A model generated the notes under the pieces. The model did no database searches and was not told the DNA's origin. It saw only the letters and a program-made list of their open reading frames with translations. A stretch of 64,000 nucleotides of DNA, taken from contig NZ_FNDT01000005.1 in the NCBI RefSeq assembly GCF_900099735.1, positions 1-64,000 of the forward strand, given 5' to 3'. Positions 23,452 to 31,618 of the stretch are shown here, in pieces (position 1 is the stretch's first letter; every line of letters begins with the position of its first letter). Position numbers and translations under genes: made by a program. The DNA comes from Arthrobacter subterraneus (GTDB lineage: Bacteria; Actinomycetota; Actinomycetes; Actinomycetales; Micrococcaceae).

Positions 23452-24936
23452 CTACGTCTCGAGAATCCGCAGAGCCATCAGGCACGTAGCCTGACCCTCC
23501 AGCGTGTTTAGCCGAAGATTGAGCAGCCGCTCAAGTTTCGCCAGACGCTGGGCCAAAGTGTTGCGGTGAATGAAGAGGTTCGCACAAGCGCGTGAGGGCT
23601 GACCGTCATGCGCCAGGTAGGTCCGAAGCGTATGCATCATGTGCCCCGTGTGCTCATGATCGTAGGCAATGACCGGCGCCAGCAGCTTCTGGGCGCTCGT
23701 CCGTGCACCCCGCGTCACGCTGGAAGCCACCAGTGCGCCGATCGCGAGTTCAGGAGCCAGCGTGGGCTGCGACACGGCGGTCACCATCTCACCGGCCTGG
23801 TGGACTCCCAACCGAAACTCGTCCACGCTGTTGCACGGCCCTTTCACCACCAGCGGCTGCCTCGGCATTTCCTGCCGGAGGCGGCGAAGCAGCGGTTTCA
23901 GAACGCCGCCGGAGGAGTCAGCGCTTGGTATTGGAACCTGCGCAAAGGAGTATAGAGTTCCCGCTCTGACCACCAGCCTCACGTCCTCGAACAGCTCATG
24001 GAGGATCAACCGTAGCCGCCACGCGTGGGAGAGGTTCGCGTGTCCCGCCGTCGCCGTGACCACATAGGTGTCCCCCGCTGGATCAAGCCCGGTGGCCGCA
24101 AAACCACGGCTGAACTCTTCCAGGGCAACACCGTTCCAGTCCGGAACCATATCCAGAAGCCGCTCCAGTTCCTGCTCCCGTTGGGACGCCGAGTTGAGTG
24201 CGGTCTGGAGTTGCACTGCAATGATCGACGCCGCCGGGCCCAGGAGCGTGGCCACCGGGTGCTCAGCCGAACTGCCCCTGGCCACCAGATGGAACGAGTC
24301 ACCTCCACCCATGGGCAGTGGAACAACTCCTTCGCGACGCCCGGCAGCCACCCCCTCCAGATCGGAGTGCGTCCAGACTCCGCTCGCAGGGAAACTGGCA
24401 ATGACGGCTCCGCTCACGTCGAAGATCGCCAATTCCGCCCCGGTCTCTTCCGCGAGCGCGCCGAGGATCTCGCCGAGGCTTGCTCCGGATGCCGCCAGAC
24501 CCGCACACATTTCGGCGAGCTCCCACGAACGGGTGGTCGACGCGAAGTATTCGCTCTGCAGCACGTTGGTGACGTGCCGGTGCACCTGCAGGAACGGCAC
24601 CACCCTCGGTATCTCGAGTAACGGCATCTCCTGTTCCGTGGACGCGCGCACCAGCCCACGCGGAACCAGCCGGTGCGCTGTGCCCGTTCCGAACGCAATG
24701 GCCGACACACGCGCAGCAACAAGCCGCTCCACATAAGCGGCCCACGTGCGCTCATCCTCCACATTGAGCCCGATCCCGTTGGTCAAAAGCAGGACGTTCG
24801 GGCTGAGGAACGGCGTGGGATCCATGATCTCGGTCGGGGCACACCAACTGATCTCCTGGGCCAGCCGCTCCACGCTCGACGGCGTGTGTAGACGCAGTTG
24901 CAGGGAGTCAGCTGCGAGAAGGTCTGCGACGATCAT
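23452..24936 (-). CDS. PucR-family transcriptional regulator
   Basis: 494 residues: an N-terminal PucR ligand domain starting IVADLLAADSLQLRL, a central domain, and a C-terminal PucR HTH (YLAHDGQPSRACANLFIHRNTLAQRLAKLERLL). PucR proteins usually activate purine or amino-acid catabolic genes. I set the start at 24936 because the domain begins there. No Shine-Dalgarno is present, but a seven-codon ORF ends on this ATG (see 24933-24956). A longer start at 25005 (GTG) is possible. Divergent from the 5-oxoprolinase operon, so it most likely controls that operon in response to 5-oxoproline or a relative. Confidence 0.85.
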   Translation of the reverse strand: MIVADLLAADSLQLRLHTPSSVERLAQEISWCAPTEIMDPTPFLSPNVLLLTNGIGLNVEDERTWAAYVERLVAARVSAIAFGTGTAHRLVPRGLVRASTEQEMPLLEIPRVVPFLQVHRHVTNVLQSEYFASTTRSWELAEMCAGLAASGASLGEILGALAEETGAELAIFDVSGAVIASFPASGVWTHSDLEGVAAGRREGVVPLPMGGGDSFHLVARGSSAEHPVATLLGPAASIIAVQLQTALNSASQREQELERLLDMVPDWNGVALEEFSRGFAATGLDPAGDTYVVTATAGHANLSHAWRLRLILHELFEDVRLVVRAGTLYSFAQVPIPSADSSGGVLKPLLRRLRQEMPRQPLVVKGPCNSVDEFRLGVHQAGEMVTAVSQPTLAPELAIGALVASSVTRGARTSAQKLLAPVIAYDHEHTGHMMHTLRTYLAHDGQPSRACANLFIHRNTLAQRLAKLERLLNLRLNTLEGQATCLMALRILET

Positions 24937-24956
24937 GGAACACAGCAGGTAGGCAT
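24933..24956 (-). CDS. Putative leaderless upstream ORF (seven codons, Cys-Cys)
   Basis: ATG at 24956 lies six bases after a strong -10 (TAGAAT, 24968-24963), so the transcript can start at this codon. It encodes MPTCCVP and its TGA overlaps the PucR ATG (ATGA). Such tiny leaderless ORFs with consecutive Cys codons are known in mycobacteria as cysteine-responsive leaders. Here it may supply ribosomes to a start codon that has no Shine-Dalgarno. Chance cannot be excluded for so short a reading frame. Confidence 0.4.
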   Translation of the reverse strand: MPTCCVP

Positions 24957-25018
24957 CTGCACATTCTACGGCGAATGAGACAGCCGGTTGCCCACTATCC
25001 TGCACCGCGCTGCAGCCC

Positions 25019-25024
25019 TAGGCT
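25019..25024 (+). promoter_or_regulatory. -10 element for leaderless pxpA transcript
   Basis: TAGGCT, seven bases before the ATG at 25032, in the leaderless spacing. It lies between the two divergent genes, so a regulator bound here could affect both. Confidence 0.55.
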
Positions 25025-25031
25025 GAACCGC

Positions 25032-25787
25032 ATGACTGAAACCGTGACCGGCACCACACGTGCCACCACCCTCACTCTCAACTCGGACATGGGCGAATCC
25101 CTGGGCCTGCACTCCTTCGGCAATGACGCCGAGCTGATGGACATCATCGATGTCGCCAACGTCGCCTGCGGATTCCACTCCGGAGACCCGGACACCATGG
25201 CGGCAACAGTGGCGGCTGCCCGCGACCACGGCGTCCGGGTCGGGGCGCATCCAGGCCTGCCCGACGTCGTCGGCTTCGGCCGCCGCGAAATGAAACTAAC
25301 CCCCGAAGAGGTTGAAAACCTGCTGCTGTACCAGGTCGGAGCGTTGAGTGCCTACCTGCGGCAGGCGGACGTGGAATTGAACCACATCAAGCCCCATGGC
25401 TCGCTCTACGGCATGCTGGCCCGGGACGCTTCGCTGATGGAAGCGGCGGCACGGGTAGCCACCCTGTATGACGTTCCCTTCTATGGTCTGGCCGGCACCG
25501 AGCACCAGAAGGTGTGCGAGCGCGCAGGCGTCCCGTTTGTCGCCGAACTCTACGTGGACCTGAACTACGACCCTGCCGGTGAACTGCTCATCCAGCGGCG
25601 CCCCGAGCCCACCGACCCTGCAGCTGCCGGAGAACGGGTGCGGCGGGTTCTTGACGATGGGAAGGTCGAAGCTTCCGACGGCACGCTCCTTGATATCGAG
25701 TTCCAGAGCATCTGCGTCCACTCCGACGCTCCGAATTCGGTCGCCGTCGCTCAGGCAGTCCGCGACGAGCTGTCCGGCACCAACTGA
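25032..25787 (+). CDS. pxpA: 5-oxoprolinase subunit A (LamB/YcsF family)
   Basis: 251 residues, normal for PxpA. NSDMGES near residue 17, DVANVACGFHSGDP, VGAHPGLPD, NHIKPHGSLYG and FVAELYVDLNYDP are family hallmarks. PxpA works with PxpB and PxpC to open 5-oxo-L-proline to glutamate using ATP, and thus salvages a damage product of glutamine/glutamate. The start ATG is supported by leaderless spacing and by the beginning of the conserved domain; the in-frame ORF further upstream is non-coding. First gene of a five-gene operon divergent from the PucR regulator. Confidence 0.92.
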   Translation: MTETVTGTTRATTLTLNSDMGESLGLHSFGNDAELMDIIDVANVACGFHSGDPDTMAATVAAARDHGVRVGAHPGLPDVVGFGRREMKLTPEEVENLLLYQVGALSAYLRQADVELNHIKPHGSLYGMLARDASLMEAAARVATLYDVPFYGLAGTEHQKVCERAGVPFVAELYVDLNYDPAGELLIQRRPEPTDPAAAGERVRRVLDDGKVEASDGTLLDIEFQSICVHSDAPNSVAVAQAVRDELSGTN

Positions 25788-25823
25788 TTTCCGCAACTCC
25801 AGCACCGTCCAGAAAGGACAAAC

Positions 25824-26063
25824 ATGTCTGACATCATTTCTCCCCTGCCGGGAATCTTCTACCGCAAGCCCGGTCCCGACAAGGAGCCCTACGCGGAGGA
25901 GGGCGAGCGGATTGAAGCGGGCCAGACCATCGGCGTCGTCGAAATCATGAAGCAGTTCTCGGAGATCCGCAGCGACGTTTCCGGAGTCCTTGAGAAGTTC
26001 CTCGTCGAGGATGCCGGCACCGTGAACCCGGGCGCCGTGATCGCGACTGTGACCGCCGAATGA
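25824..26063 (+). CDS. Biotin carboxyl carrier protein (biotinyl domain only)
   Basis: 79 residues, just the biotinyl/lipoyl domain. The biotin-acceptor Lys43 lies in EIMKQF, differing from the common E-A-M-K-M. It lacks the long N-terminal part of acetyl-CoA carboxylase AccB, so it is a stand-alone carrier. AGAAAGGA precedes the ATG. It overlaps the biotin carboxylase gene by four bases. In this operon it probably ferries carboxyl groups between that enzyme and the PxpB/PxpC pair, whose relatives act as carboxyltransferases in urea carboxylase. Confidence 0.88.
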   Translation: MSDIISPLPGIFYRKPGPDKEPYAEEGERIEAGQTIGVVEIMKQFSEIRSDVSGVLEKFLVEDAGTVNPGAVIATVTAE

Positions 26064-27418
26064 TACAGAAAATACTGGTAGCTAACCGCGGGGAGATTGC
26101 AGTCCGCATCATCCGCTCAGCCCGCGGACTCGGCATCCGCACCGTTCTGGCGGCCAGCGAGGCGGATGCGGAATCGTACGCTGCGCAACTTGCTGACGAG
26201 GTGCGCATCATCGGCCCCGCACCCGCGAGCAAGAGCTACCTTGACGTCGCGGCGGTGCTGCGCGCCGCCACGGAGAGCGGGTGCGACGCCGTCCACCCCG
26301 GCTACGGATTCCTGTCCGAGAACGCCTCCTTCGCGAAGGCGGCGACTGACAGCGGACTGACCTGGATTGGACCTCCCGCCTCCGCAATCGAGCTGATGGG
26401 CAACAAGGCCCAGGCACGGCAGGCCGCCAAAAAGGCAGGAGTGCCGACTTTGCGCGGCAGTGACGGCCCTGTAACGGAGGGCGCAGATGCGCTCGCCATC
26501 GCCGCCGAGGTGGGTTACCCCCTCGTGGTGAAGGCCTCCGCCGGTGGCGGCGGCCGCGGCATCCGGCTGGTGACGGAGGAAGGCGACCTCGAATCGACCA
26601 TCAGCATCGCCCGCGCAGAGGCGCAGGCAGCATTCGGTGACCCGGCGGTGTACCTTGAGCAATTCGTCGCGAAGGCACGGCACGTCGAAGTGCAGATCCT
26701 TGGCGATGGACAACGCGTGATCCACATCGGTGACCGGGACTGCTCTCTGCAGCGCAGGCAGCAAAAAATCGTTGAGGAGGCACCAGCTCCGGGCCTGCCG
26801 GACCACGTCCGGAATACGATCCTCCAATCCTCGATCGATCTCGGACTGCAGTGCGGCTACGAAGGTCTCGGAACCATCGAATTCCTCTACGACCAGGACG
26901 CCGAGGAAGCCGCCTTCATCGAGATGAATACCCGCCTGCAGGTTGAGCACCCCGTCACGGAGATGATCACCGGCCTGGACCTGGTCCGCGAGCAAATTCT
27001 GGTGACCAGGGACAAGTCGCTCCGCCTGCAGCAGGAAGACATCCGGTTCAGCGGCCACGCCTTCGAATTCCGCATCAACGCGGAAGATGCCGACAACGGC
27101 TTTATGCCCAGCCCCGGCACGCTCCAGCGTCTGGACTGGCCCGGCGGACCGGGCGTCCGGGTCGACTCGGGGGTGGTCTCCGGCTCAGTCGTCGCCCCCT
27201 TCTATGACTCCCTGCTTGCCAAGCTCATCGTGTGGGACAGCAGCCGGGAGGAAGTGATCGCACGCTCAGCCCACGCCCTGCGGGAAGTGCACATAGAGGG
27301 AGTGAAAACCACGCTGCCGCTGCTGAAATCCCTGCTCGAACGCGAGGAAGTGCTTTCAGCCCAACACCATTCAAAGTTCATCGAATCAACGCCCGAACTG
27401 TTAGGAGCGCTCACATGA
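26060..27418 (+). CDS. Biotin carboxylase subunit
   Basis: 452 residues, the standard size of AccC. KILVANRGEIAVRIIRSARG at the N-terminus, HPGYGFLSENASFA, the glycine-rich ATP loop KASAGGGGRGI, GDRDCSLQRRQQKIVEEAP and FIEMNTRLQVEHPVTE (catalytic Glu-Asn and Arg) are all present. It carboxylates biotin on the carrier with ATP and bicarbonate. It overlaps both neighbours by four bases. Placement inside pxp genes rather than beside acetyl-CoA carboxyltransferase genes suggests a role in lactam degradation, not fatty acid synthesis. Confidence 0.9.
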   Translation: MIQKILVANRGEIAVRIIRSARGLGIRTVLAASEADAESYAAQLADEVRIIGPAPASKSYLDVAAVLRAATESGCDAVHPGYGFLSENASFAKAATDSGLTWIGPPASAIELMGNKAQARQAAKKAGVPTLRGSDGPVTEGADALAIAAEVGYPLVVKASAGGGGRGIRLVTEEGDLESTISIARAEAQAAFGDPAVYLEQFVAKARHVEVQILGDGQRVIHIGDRDCSLQRRQQKIVEEAPAPGLPDHVRNTILQSSIDLGLQCGYEGLGTIEFLYDQDAEEAAFIEMNTRLQVEHPVTEMITGLDLVREQILVTRDKSLRLQQEDIRFSGHAFEFRINAEDADNGFMPSPGTLQRLDWPGGPGVRVDSGVVSGSVVAPFYDSLLAKLIVWDSSREEVIARSAHALREVHIEGVKTTLPLLKSLLEREEVLSAQHHSKFIESTPELLGALT

Positions 27419-28317
27419 CAAGTGCCCCAGCTGTCCCCCAGACAGCCCGCTACACCTGGGGAGGCGATGAGTTCCTGTTCGTCGAAATCGCCGAAGACAT
27501 GAGCCTTGCGGCCAACTTCAAGGCCAACGCGATGGCAACCCTGCTCGGAGAGGAGGACATCGCGGGCGTCACCGACATCTGCCCCGCGAATGCCTCGCTC
27601 CTCATCCGCTTCGACCCCGACGTCGTACCACCGTCAGAACTGGAGTCTGCCGTCCGGGCCCTGGAAGACCAGGTGGTACATGCCTCTTCGCGCGTGCTGG
27701 AAACGCGGGTCATTGAGGTTCCGGTCTGGTATGACGATCCCTACACCAATGAAACCGGTGCACGCTTCCGCAAGGGCCACCAGCGGCCCGAGGGCAACGA
27801 CCTCGATTTCGCCGCCGAGGAGAACAACCTCGAGTCCGCCGCGGAGTTCATCCGCCGCCACCATGAATCGGCATGGCTCGTGTCCATGGTCGGCTTTGTG
27901 GCGGGTCTGCCTTTCATGTTCCAGATCGTTCCGCAGGAGGAGCAGCTGGAAGTCCCCAAGTACCTCAGCCCCCGCACCGATACGCCCGCCCTCACCGTGG
28001 GGCATGGAGGATGCTTCGCCTGCATCTACTCGGTCCGCGGAGCAGGCGGCTACCAGATGTTCGGCATCGCGGCGGCCCCGATCTTCGACCCGGCACAGCG
28101 TCTTGAGGACTTCAGGGACTTCATGATCTTTTTCCGCCCCGGAGACATTGTGAAGTTCCGCCCCGTCGAGGAAGCGGAATACCTCGATATCCAGGCGCAG
28201 GTGGAAGCCGGTGCCTACCGTTACCGCCAGGCACCGGTCACCTTCGATCTTGAGCGTGCTCTGGATAACCCCGCCCAGTACAACAAGGACATCATGGAGC
28301 AGCTCAATGGCGTTTAA
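27415..28317 (+). CDS. pxpB: 5-oxoprolinase subunit B (KipI family)
   Basis: 300 residues from the ATG at 27415, which overlaps the biotin carboxylase stop (ATGA). A roughly 60-residue N-terminal segment precedes the usual core; VPVWYDDP, ESAWLVSMVGFVAGLPFMF and the cyclophilin-like C-terminus with VGHGGCFACIYSVRGAGGYQMFG belong to the KipI/AHS1 domain. B. subtilis KipI also inhibits sporulation kinase KinA, but PxpB action as oxoprolinase is the general role. It overlaps PxpC by eleven bases. Confidence 0.88.
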   Translation: MTSAPAVPQTARYTWGGDEFLFVEIAEDMSLAANFKANAMATLLGEEDIAGVTDICPANASLLIRFDPDVVPPSELESAVRALEDQVVHASSRVLETRVIEVPVWYDDPYTNETGARFRKGHQRPEGNDLDFAAEENNLESAAEFIRRHHESAWLVSMVGFVAGLPFMFQIVPQEEQLEVPKYLSPRTDTPALTVGHGGCFACIYSVRGAGGYQMFGIAAAPIFDPAQRLEDFRDFMIFFRPGDIVKFRPVEEAEYLDIQAQVEAGAYRYRQAPVTFDLERALDNPAQYNKDIMEQLNGV

Positions 28318-29287
28318 CATCCTCGAACCGGGCCTCGCGACCACCGTCCAGGACAGAGGCCGTCCCGGCTACTACAACGTCGGCATCCCACAGGGCGGAG
28401 CCATGGACCAGCTCTCGGCGGAAATGGCCAACTCCCTGGTCGGCAACACGGGGACGGAAGCGGTGCTGGAATGCACCTACATCGGACCGAAGCTGGTCAG
28501 CGATGAAGACGCCGTTGTCGCCGTCACCGGGGCGCCGGTGGAAGTGAAGATCAACGATGTGGTGCAGGAGCAGTGGGCGCGCCTGCAGCTTCGGGCAGGC
28601 GATCAACTGTCCTTCGGCATGCTGAGTGGCGGCACCCGCTACTACATCGCCGTCCAGGGCGGCATCGACGTCCCCTCGGTGTTGGGCAGCCGCTCGACGT
28701 ACACGCTGGGCGCCATGGGAGGCTTCAACGGCCGGGCCCTGCAGGCCGGGGACACAGTCCCCGTCGGTGCACAACACACACCGTACGACGACGTCCCCTC
28801 GCCCGCCCGCGTTGATGAAGCGGAGCGTCCGGCCTTCGACAGGGAAGTCACCGTCCGTGTGCTGCCCGGCCTCTACGACCACCGGCTGACGGAGGACGGT
28901 CTGTCCACTTTGCTCAGCGCCGAGTGGACCCTGACCCCGGTCGCCGACCGCATGGGGCTGCGCTACGCCGGACCGGAGCTGTCCTGGAAACCGCGGCAGC
29001 AACCGTTCGGCGCGGGATCGGATCCCTCAAACATTGTCGACGCCGGTTACGCCGTCGGGTCCATCCAGGTTCCCGGCGGAAAGGAGCCGATCATCCTGCA
29101 CCGGGATGCCGTCTCCGGCGGCGGTTACGCCATGGTGGCTACCGTCATCAGCGCGGACATGGATCTACTTGCCAGAAGCGCACCGGGCACGACGACGGCT
29201 TTCCGCTCCGTCTCGATGGACGAGGCGCTGCAGGCCCGGCGGGAGATGAACGAGCGCCGGGCGAGGATTTGGGAGTGGGCCCGGTGA
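28307..29287 (+). CDS. pxpC: 5-oxoprolinase subunit C (KipA/AHS2 family)
   Basis: 326 residues. NILEPGLATTVQDRGRPGY at the start, GVPQGGAMD-like (here GIPQGGAMD), AVQGGIDVPSVLGSRSTYTLGAMGG and DRMGLRYAGPEL are classic AHS2/KipA motifs. With PxpB it forms the catalytic pair of 5-oxoprolinase and is homologous to the carboxyltransferase half of urea carboxylase. The ATG at 28307 lies inside the end of pxpB. Last gene of the operon; it is convergent with the LacI-type gene, 48 bases apart. Confidence 0.9.
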   Translation: MAFNILEPGLATTVQDRGRPGYYNVGIPQGGAMDQLSAEMANSLVGNTGTEAVLECTYIGPKLVSDEDAVVAVTGAPVEVKINDVVQEQWARLQLRAGDQLSFGMLSGGTRYYIAVQGGIDVPSVLGSRSTYTLGAMGGFNGRALQAGDTVPVGAQHTPYDDVPSPARVDEAERPAFDREVTVRVLPGLYDHRLTEDGLSTLLSAEWTLTPVADRMGLRYAGPELSWKPRQQPFGAGSDPSNIVDAGYAVGSIQVPGGKEPIILHRDAVSGGGYAMVATVISADMDLLARSAPGTTTAFRSVSMDEALQARREMNERRARIWEWAR

Positions 29288-29335
29288 GAGCCGGCGGTGC
29301 GAGGGAAACCGTAACTGTCGGCGTCCGCCGACCCG

Positions 29336-30400
29336 TCAGCTGCCTTCGACGCCGAAGTCACTGCTTTCACGGACCATCAGCTGCGGCTCCAAGAGTTGGG
29401 ACTCAGCCGAATGGTGGTCCAGCACGTTCAGCAACAGGCCGACCGCTCTCCGCCCGATCTCCATCATGGGTGAGCGCACCGAAGAGAGCGGGATGGGCAA
29501 CTGCGCAGCCAGTGACGTGTCGTTGAAGCCAACAACGGCGATGTCCTTTCCCACGGTGAGGCCGGCAGCACGCAGCGCGCCCATCGCGCCGATGGCGGCG
29601 AAGTCGTTCACCGCGAAGATGGCGGTAGGAACCGGGCCCGGCGCGAGCATGATCTGCTCGGCGGCCTCCCGTCCGCCCTCGGTGTCGAAGTGGGACCATA
29701 CCACCGACTCGTCGGGAAGGGTTCCACCGAGCGCTTCCCAGCGCTTGCGGAAGCCTCCCGTTCGGTCCAGCGCAGTACTGGCGTAGGTTTCACCGGCGAT
29801 CACGGCGACCCGGCGGTGACCCTGCGCCCACAGGTGATCGGCCACCAATTCACCGCCGACAACGTCGTCGCACGTGGATGACGGGTACTGCGGATGACGG
29901 CGATTCATGAGAACAAATGGGACTCCGCGTGATGAGAGCTCGTGGACGAGGTCACTGTCAGCATGAACATCCCCGAGGATCAGTCCGTCGACACGCCTGG
30001 CGAGCATGATTCCGGCCTTGCGACGCTGCTCGTCCTGGTCGTCGTGGGAGTTCATGACAAACGTCGAATAGTTGTTCGCCGCCGCGGTCTCTTCGACACC
30101 CTCATACATTGTTGCGAGGACGATGTCGGAGAGCCTCGGCACGATCACGCCGATCGCCCTGGTTCTTCTGGTTCTCAGGCTGGTGGCCTGCGGATCAGGC
30201 GAGTAGCCGCGCAACTGCGCCAGTTCCCGGACTTTTTGGGCGGTTGCGGAGGAGGCGGCCCGGCGCGCTACGTCGTCCCGGGAATGAAGGACACGGGAGA
30301 CGGTCGAGAGATGAAGCCCCAGCTCGTCGGCGAGGTCCTTCAACGTAACCGCCGGTTGGTTCCGTTGTCCCTGGTTCACCCCGCGGTCCTTTCCATTCAC
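29336..30400 (-). CDS. LacI-family transcriptional regulator
   Basis: 354 residues. LacI HTH at about residues 11-36 (VTLKDLADELGLHLSTVSRVL), with an inserted stretch in the hinge region (HSRDDVARRAASSATAQKV), then a periplasmic-binding-protein-like sensor (AIGVIVPRLSDIV; FAVNDFAAIGAMGALRAAG). I chose the GTG at 30400: TAGGGT lies seven bases upstream, giving a leaderless start; a later GTG at 30379 with weaker support is possible. It is divergent from the asparaginase operon, and two LacI-type palindromes in that promoter are its likely targets. Confidence 0.85.
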   Translation of the reverse strand: MNGKDRGVNQGQRNQPAVTLKDLADELGLHLSTVSRVLHSRDDVARRAASSATAQKVRELAQLRGYSPDPQATSLRTRRTRAIGVIVPRLSDIVLATMYEGVEETAAANNYSTFVMNSHDDQDEQRRKAGIMLARRVDGLILGDVHADSDLVHELSSRGVPFVLMNRRHPQYPSSTCDDVVGGELVADHLWAQGHRRVAVIAGETYASTALDRTGGFRKRWEALGGTLPDESVVWSHFDTEGGREAAEQIMLAPGPVPTAIFAVNDFAAIGAMGALRAAGLTVGKDIAVVGFNDTSLAAQLPIPLSSVRSPMMEIGRRAVGLLLNVLDHHSAESQLLEPQLMVRESSDFGVEGS

Positions 30401-30442
30401 GTGTAGCACCCTACGGTACGGATAAATTTTCCGGCGCACCTC

Positions 30443-30471
30443 TTGACGTGGTCCAAGTCACACCATAGGGT
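30443..30471 (+). promoter_or_regulatory. Promoter of the asparaginase operon
   Basis: TTGACG (30443-30448), 17 bases, TAGGGT (30466-30471): a near-ideal primary sigma factor promoter. Start of transcription is expected near 30478, just ahead of the first operator. Confidence 0.75.
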
Positions 30472-30487
30472 CTCATCTTGAACCCAC

Positions 30488-30534
30488 CCAAACGTTTGGT
30501 CAAGCCTTTCGTAAAGCGAACCCAAACGATTGGG
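30488..30534. promoter_or_regulatory. Two LacI-type operators
   Basis: CCAAACGTTTGG (30488-30499) is a perfect palindrome with the central CG typical of LacI-family sites, and CCCAAACGATTGGG (30521-30534) is a close second copy, centres 34 bases apart. Both lie downstream of the promoter, so bound repressor would act as a roadblock. Confidence 0.8.
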
Positions 30535-30559
30535 CAAACAACCTCGAACAGGAGTTTTC

Positions 30560-31585
30560 GTGGACACGAACGTCACCACTCCCCATGTCGTACTCCTCGC
30601 GACAGGCGGCACCATCGTGTCCCGCAACACCCCGGAGTCCGGCGCTACCCTAGCCGCGGACGGCGGCAGCGATCTGCTGGCCAGCGCAGGGCTGGACCCT
30701 GAGCTGGCCGTCAGGGTCGTGGATGTGATGCGCACCGGGTCGTATGCGCTCAGCTTTGCGGACATGCTGGAGATCTGTTCCTCCATCAGGGAGGCGCTGG
30801 CCGATGAGAACGCGGTAGGCGCGGTGGTGACCCACGGCACGGACACGATGGAAGAATCCGCTTACCTTGCAGACCTCCTCCACAATGACGAGCGACCCGT
30901 CGTGTTCACCGGAGCACAGCGTCCGGCCGACCACCCTGATCCGGACGGGCCGGGAAACCTGAAGCAGGCGGTCGCCGTCGCCGCGTCGGCCGGCGCCCGG
31001 AACCAGGGCGCACTCATCGTCTTCAACGGCAGGATCTTCCGCGCCGCAGGAGTCCGCAAGATTCACACGTCAGACCTGCAGGCATTCGGTGACCCGGACG
31101 CCGGTCCGGCTGGACGGGTGTCCCCTGCCGGCGAGGTTGAGCTGGGCACAGCAACCAGGCGCCTGGCTCCCCTTCCCTGGGCGGGTCCTGCCGCATCCCC
31201 TGCACCGCGGGTCGACGTCATCGCCTGCCATCCGGGTGCTGACGGCTCGCTCCTGGCTGCGGCGTTGGAGGCCGGATCCCGCGGAGTCGTCCTGCAGGCT
31301 ACCGGGAACGGTAACGCCAATCGCAGTTTCGTTGCCGTGGTCGGTCAGGCCGTGGCCGCCGGGGTCCCGGTGATCGTCAGCACCCGGGTCCAGGCCGGTC
31401 CAGTGATGGCCGTGTACGGCGGCGGAGGCGGAAAGGACCTGGAAGCAGCCGGAGCCATCTCCGCCGGCATGCTCAAACCTTCCCAGGCGCTTGCCCTGCT
31501 CCAGTTGCTCATTTGGCTGGGCACCCCCCTTGCCCGCATTGCAGAAGTGTTTGCCGAACGCGGAAACCTACATCAAACCAACTGA
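30560..31585 (+). CDS. L-asparaginase (type I/II family)
   Basis: 341 residues from the GTG at 30560, chosen for the AGGAG about seven bases upstream. First catalytic threonine in LLATGGTIVSR and the second set in VVTHGTDTMEESAYL; FTGAQRP and QATGNGNAN are further family motifs. It hydrolyses asparagine or a similar amide to aspartate plus ammonia. No signal peptide, so cytoplasmic. First gene of a plus-strand operon with a deacetylase-fold enzyme, an MFS carrier and two SDRs, which suggests that the real substrate may be a special amide rather than free asparagine. Confidence 0.9.
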   Translation: MDTNVTTPHVVLLATGGTIVSRNTPESGATLAADGGSDLLASAGLDPELAVRVVDVMRTGSYALSFADMLEICSSIREALADENAVGAVVTHGTDTMEESAYLADLLHNDERPVVFTGAQRPADHPDPDGPGNLKQAVAVAASAGARNQGALIVFNGRIFRAAGVRKIHTSDLQAFGDPDAGPAGRVSPAGEVELGTATRRLAPLPWAGPAASPAPRVDVIACHPGADGSLLAAALEAGSRGVVLQATGNGNANRSFVAVVGQAVAAGVPVIVSTRVQAGPVMAVYGGGGGKDLEAAGAISAGMLKPSQALALLQLLIWLGTPLARIAEVFAERGNLHQTN

Positions 31586-31618
31586 AAGACAGCAGTAACC
31601 GTCCATGAGAGGTGGATT

